In this document: piece after piece, positions 49,865 to 64,000 of the stretch | Layout: each line of letters begins with the position of its first letter | How positions within the stretch are numbered: position 1 is the stretch's first letter | NCBI GenBank assembly: GCA_030248135.1 | Contig: JASANC010002242.1 | Location: forward strand, 36,581-100,580 | Direction: 5' to 3' | DNA length: 64,000 bases | Origin: Theristus sp. LFF4_11 | Lineage: Eukaryota > Nematoda > Chromadorea > Monhysterida > Xyalidae | The notes under the pieces: generated by a model | Databases searched by the model: none | What the model was told of the DNA's origin: nothing | What the model saw: only the letters and a program-made list of their open reading frames with translations | Program-made: the position numbers and the translations under genes

Positions 49865-52287
49865 ATGAGTCTTCGCTCGAACACGGACTCTGGAGAAGCT
49901 GAAAGCGCACAACGTCGTTTCAAGGGTGCGACCGTGCAGGAGTTTGTGAAAGAAGCGATTGACGGCGGTGTGCAGCCACGCCTGCACGAGCACTGCCACA
50001 TGCTCTCTGACACGGTCAACATTCATCATTTCATCACACATCCTGGTTCGTTGACAACTTGCGCAACGCACTGTGCTGCCACCAGCTTCTCTTCTTCCTG
50101 CATTCACTGCTTGCTCTTGCTGTCCAGATTCAAACGCGTACGTGAATGTGCCGCTGATCGATGCTGGCCGTGTGGTGCTCGATCTGAAATTGAGCGATCG
50201 CGATACGAACTATATTCACGCGTCTTCCATTCATTCCGCACCAGCCGGATGTCGACACATCCTTTCGCAGGTTTATTGTCCCTCCGTTGCACTGCGATTT
50301 TTCAAGACTCCTTGAATTCCAATTTTCAATTCCATTTATTTCGATGAATCTACTCACGATTCACCTTTCAATAAGCTGCAACACTGCTTCATGATCCTCT
50401 CCGTCAAATCGAGTTTGCTGGTGATTGCTAATCCTTATTCCGTCTTCCATTCACTCTGTTCGTCAATTTGTTGCATGCACCGTTTTACAGATGCCTATAA
50501 ATAAAACAGCGTACGACATGTGGCGTATGGTCTGGCAAGAAGGGGTTCGTGTGATCGTGTGCCTCGTCAGCAATCAGCAGTCGCAAAATGCTGCAGATGC
50601 GCTCAGTCAACAGTATTGGCCGTTGAAACTGAACGCAAAGATGAGGTCAGCCAAGATTCAAGAATACGTACGAGCCGCTGCTCACAAAAACAGCCGACAG
50701 CGTTGTTCACAGGTTCGACAACCACGGCGCAAAGATAACGGTGCGCACGACGGATATTCGCGATGACGAAGGCCGCCCGATGGATCGCGGCGTACAGAAG
50801 AAACTGCAGAAGGAGGCAAAGAAGAAAGGCGAACCGATTCCGGAGTTCAGCGATGACCCAGAACGGCCGGATCACGTGATCTATCAGTTGTCGGTGAGAT
50901 GCGACCACAAGGACTTGAAGAATCAGGAGCGCATCGTGTACGTGATGCACTACAAGCGATGGCCGCGAAAGTCCGTGCCCGACATGGACTCGTTGTTGTT
51001 GTGCATGAGCGCCATCTGGCATCTGCAGCAGCCGGAGCCGCAGTTCTTGCCAAGCTCTAGAGGCCCCATCGGTCAGTTTGAAGCGGAAAGCAAACAAGCG
51101 CCGCAGAAAACGGGAGCTACCATGTACAACGACTTCTTAACATAAAATGTAGCTGTAACACGATTCAACTGCAAACGCTTTTTAAAAATATGAATTTAGT
51201 AGCCGCTTTGAACCATTTAGTAGGTCTAATTGTCTAAGTAATGTTTTAGCAGGCCCGCTTCATCAGTGACAAGTGATCAGCACTAGTTATTGTTGCAGAC
51301 ACACTTCGTCTCGGTGGCATCACAGAGCCACTGCTGGTGCACTGCGACAGCGGCGTGAAACGCTCGGGCACCTTTACGATCATTGACTGCTGCCTGCGCA
51401 CACTCGAACAGCAGGGCGTTTTTGACGTGGTGCGTTCTCTGTTCGTTGTATCATGATGATCACAAGAATCACCGACGCTAGCCGTGTTTAGGTGCGCACT
51501 TGTTGTCGTGTACGCAAACGACGCTACGGTGTCATGCACCAGCAGTCGCAGTACAGCTTCGTCTATCGAGTGCTCTTCCATTACGCCAGTAAACGCGGTT
51601 TTGACGGCATGAAGCCGGAGTCGCCCGAGTGAGTCTAGCATGTTAAAAAAAACAATAGAACTCTACAAGCGTGTCTAGTACAAGAGCGGCTATGCCAAAA
51701 AAAATGCCCAGTCATGGTGTTGCATGATTGCCAACCAACGGCAGGCCAGTGTAAAAAACAGTGCCGCGGACGGACAACACAGGGGGACAATTTTTTATTT
51801 TTAAAAGAAGAAATTTAGATTTTTTACATTGCTCTGAAAATTCGATTTTTGGCATTTTTTGAAAGTTCAATCATACGTCAAAAATTGTGATCTGTTTAAC
51901 TGTTCAAAATGCAATCTTTCTATGGAATAGCTAAAATTTCAATAAAACACGATGTTATTTGCGTTCTTAGTCACCTGATCGCTCTGAAAATGGTCTGGCC
52001 GAACCCAGCTCGTCGAGACGCTTCGAATGAACCACTCCTAACTTGTAAAAAATAATTTAAGAAATGCGGATTTTTTCGCCCAACCTTACGCAGAAGTTGC
52101 AATTAAGATTCCAGCAGTGCAATTGTTTTAAAATATAAAAAATTCCTTCAGGTACCGCACATTCTTCGAGAGCACCATTGGGTCAACAATGCCGGCACCA
52201 GCAACAGTGCAGGCCAGCGTGCACCGGCCGAACACTCCCCCCAACACAAAAGCTTCTTCACCGCTCGCCGCCCAGGACGACAACTGA
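49865..52287 (+). CDS. Single-domain protein tyrosine phosphatase, probably catalytically impaired
   Basis: Seven exons agree in phase: 49865-50045, 50128-50270, 50491-50645, 50713-51071, 51299-51429, 51492-51628 and 52152-52287. They give about 413 residues and no signal or membrane segment, so a cytosolic protein. Conserved blocks in order: SNAYVNVPLID; NYIHASSI, the phosphotyrosine loop in altered form; AYDMWRMVWQEGVRVIVCLV; the WPD-loop region YKRWPRKSVPD; the P-loop HCDSGVKRSG (Cys-X5-Arg kept); and the Q-loop region QSQYSFVYRVLFHY. The WPD aspartate is Arg and the glycine before the P-loop Arg is Lys, so activity is probably lost or weak. A Lys/Glu/Pro-rich insert (KKKGEPIPEFSDDPERP) precedes the WPD region. 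The first exon's donor was chosen because it yields HPDSNAYVNVP. AATAAA follows at 52301. The start ATG is reasonable but unproven. Confidence 0.85.
51780..52090. repeat. Decayed MITE in phosphatase intron 6
   Basis: Shares CTCTGAAAATTCGATTT, AATTTCAATAAAACACGAT and CTCGTCGAGACGCTTCGAA-like blocks with the element at 34139-35197. The terminal inverted repeats are lost or unrecognisable. Confidence 0.65.
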
Positions 52288-52300
52288 AAACGGCCATCAG

Positions 52301-52306
52301 AATAAA
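52301..52306 (+). terminator. Polyadenylation signal AATAAA of the phosphatase gene
   Basis: AATAAA 14 bases after the TGA at 52285-52287, so a very short 3' UTR is expected. No other signal lies nearby before the mariner-like element at 52418. Confidence 0.6.
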
Positions 52307-52417
52307 CCAAAGTACAAACTCATAAAATCCATGTTCATTTTCACACTTGCTAACTGGTCAGCTGTTTTCTCTTTAGTCGCATGCACTTTTTTCTGATTCA
52401 TTCATTTCTGTGATACG

Positions 52418-53138
52418 CAGGGTGAGCCAAAAGGCTTTCAAAATGCTCTCACTGGCTTGTGCTGAGACCTTGGCTTAAAATTTGGAACACTGTCAGAACA
52501 TTTCGGGAGGGTTTTTCTGATCTAAATTCTTATTATTTTACATGTTTCCGTTCATTTTAACAATGTAATTTTCAAAAAAATAGATTTTCACTGGAGAAAA
52601 CAATCAGTCTGCTATGGTTAAAAAATCAGAGTTTCAAATTGTGGGAATTGAAAAAAGAAAAAAAAACAATTGTCATTAAACGATAAATTCGCATCGGCTC
52701 TGCTCACCGCTCACGCACACTCAGACTCGAAGGGAAATATCAGAGTTGTCAATAACTACTCAAATGCGATTCGGCATTTTGTGCGTGTGCGTATTGCTTT
52801 TTTTCATATTTTTTGTGTAGTGAACACTCGGGTTGTCACCAATGTTCATCATTTGGTATTTGTTACAGCTGAATCAACCGTCTGCATTTCACAACATTTG
52901 TCGCTTTTCATGTTTTCCAGATATTCTTCGGTATGAATGACAGAGACGATATACCCTGAAAAAACTTGGTCAGAAAAACCTCCAAAGTGTTTTATGGTGT
53001 TTCAATTTTCGGCTGGAAACATCTCAGCACAAGCCACTGAAAGCATTTTGAAGTCGGAACCTTTTTTGGCTCACCCTGTACAAATGCACAAGCCACTGAA
53101 AGCATTTTGAAGTCGGATCCTTTTTTGGCTCGCCCTGT
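52418..53138. mobile_element. Tc1/mariner-like element with a doubled right end
   Basis: The left end CAGGGTGAGCCAAAAGGC is matched by GGCTCACCCTG ending at 53078. A second, roughly 60-bp copy of the right terminus follows immediately, ending about 53138 (GGCTCGCCCTG). The termini resemble but differ from those of the elements at 26482 and 41395, so this is a related family. There is no transposase frame inside. Confidence 0.75.
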
Positions 53139-54087
53139 ACAAATGAATTCGGTTTTTGAGACTGATTATGACTGTATTTTGAACAGCAAACAAAAATATA
53201 TCCTTTCTGCAAATCATCTAACATGCGAAGAACAATCAATCACAGCATCGCGAATAAAAATTGCATCACCAATAAGCAATAAGCGTGCGCATCTTGACGA
53301 GTACATCTTGACTAAAACATAATCTTTAAAGTCACCGAAGTTGAAAAAATTAACAACGTAGTTTGTATTATTCAAACATCAATTAAAGATACAGTCTATC
53401 TCGCTAATATATGCAACTAGTAATTGGTTGGTCATTGCAATTTTCAGCGCTGATTGGTTAGTCATGAGCAATTCTCAGCACTGATTGGTTGGTCATCACG
53501 TCATGTTGCATATATTTTCAAGAGGGATTGTAGAAAAGCGAAACAAAACAAGAGCAAAAGATGGAAAGAATAAAAAGTCGCAGTGTGGAACATTGTTACA
53601 GTCCAAGCAAACAAAACGATCGAATCAAATTTTGTGAAAGTGAGCGTTAGTGCTATTCCAGTAAGACCGCAACAAGACGACACAAGTATAAATGAAAACT
53701 AGAAAAGTGCAAGAACTCCATCTTTTTTAAAAAAAACTCCATCTTCCTGTCTGCCGCTGCAAAAGTATCACAAAAGTTTGTGGAAATCAAGTAGAATGCA
53801 TCAATTGAACGCACACAGAGAAACAGCGAACTTCGACCGAACCAAACTGCGATGCAATAACACGAGATATAAACGGGCTTCAACTGTTGAGCTTCCCCAT
53901 GTGGCTATCTGTCATCAAGCATCATATCGATGTCGAAATGGCGCATGAAAAACACCTGGCTCTAGCACACAAAAAACTTGGTATTAAACAATGTAACCAG
54001 CTGAAATCTGGTAGACTAAATCAAATCAATGTGCATCGATTAAAATAATAACAAACAAAACGCCATCAATCCAAAAAATTGTGACTT
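53139..54087. other. Intergenic DNA between convergent genes
   Basis: AT-rich. Holds the end of a PIF-type MITE copy near 53837-53880 (GCAATAACACGAGATATAAACGGGCTT). Shadow open frames only. Confidence 0.5.
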
Positions 54088-63719
<9,632 letters not shown>

Positions 63720-64000
63720 CTGCAAAGAGTGACCCTGAGCAAAAATCATCTGCGAACGTGAATAAACGATTCTTTGAATAAATGAATGAAAACTGTTCCA
63801 TCGATTTCTTTGTTGCATTTTCAAGCAAATTTGATGCAATTTTCTTACACGAACCAATTTTTCGACATTCCTACAAACTGTGCAAGCCAATCGAACAAGC
63901 CAGCTCAACAATCTGTGTGTTCCATGCTTCTCCATTCTGTCACCATGGCTGTTTCTCACACCACACGAAAACAACAACTTGTAAAGCAAACATTTCCGCA
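63720..64000. other. Intron of the ARHGAP17-like gene
   Basis: Upstream of the acceptor CTCTTTGCAG/GACCG at 63720. The expected first BAR residues are not found here, so the first coding exon lies beyond the window. Confidence 0.7.

Overview
The window is nuclear DNA of an invertebrate animal. It has spliced genes with short exons, GT-AG and GC-AG introns, AATAAA signals, one very long gene and a dense load of eukaryotic transposons (hAT, Tc1/mariner, PIF, MULE-like, non-LTR, tRNA-SINE). There are no bacterial operons, ribosome-binding sites or CRISPR. The lineage cannot be fixed from sequence alone; an ecdysozoan such as a repeat-rich nematode is a guess. Long open frames here are mostly transposon or poly-G/C artefacts. 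Real genes had to be rebuilt from short exons by homology and splice-phase agreement.

Layout. (1) Positions 65-31843, minus strand: a MOB2-type kinase-activator gene. Its conserved exons lie at 65-1637. Two candidate alternative first exons lie about 20 and 30 kb upstream (20936-21191 and 31560-31843), and both are phase-compatible with the common exon. The gene's 3' end is outside the window. Its introns hold a 3.9-kb hAT element (14035-17911) with a LINE inside it and a MITE inside the LINE, plus further MITEs, a mariner-like remnant and SINEs. (2) About 31.9-49.2 kb: a transposon graveyard of mutually nested inverted-repeat elements, many with intact 8-bp target duplications and long G or C runs. 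(3) Positions 49865-52287, plus strand: a seven-exon single-domain protein tyrosine phosphatase with an altered WPD loop and P-loop. (4) Positions 54088-63719, minus strand: a BAR-RhoGAP gene of the ARHGAP17/44 (RICH) type with a proline-rich tail. The 5' end is outside the window. A second LINE copy sits in its last intron. Two plus-strand genes for small Thr-rich single-pass membrane proteins, one with a Ly6/uPAR domain, are nested in its 4-kb intron beside a (CAA)n array of about 128 units.

The two large host genes both act on cytoskeleton and polarity signalling: MOB2 with NDR kinases, and ARHGAP17-like proteins on Rho-family GTPases at membranes. That they neighbour each other is not evidence of a shared pathway. 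The most unusual content is the nested pair of membrane-protein genes, the probable pseudophosphatase, the alternative promoters of MOB2, and the nested families of G-rich palindromic DNA transposons.
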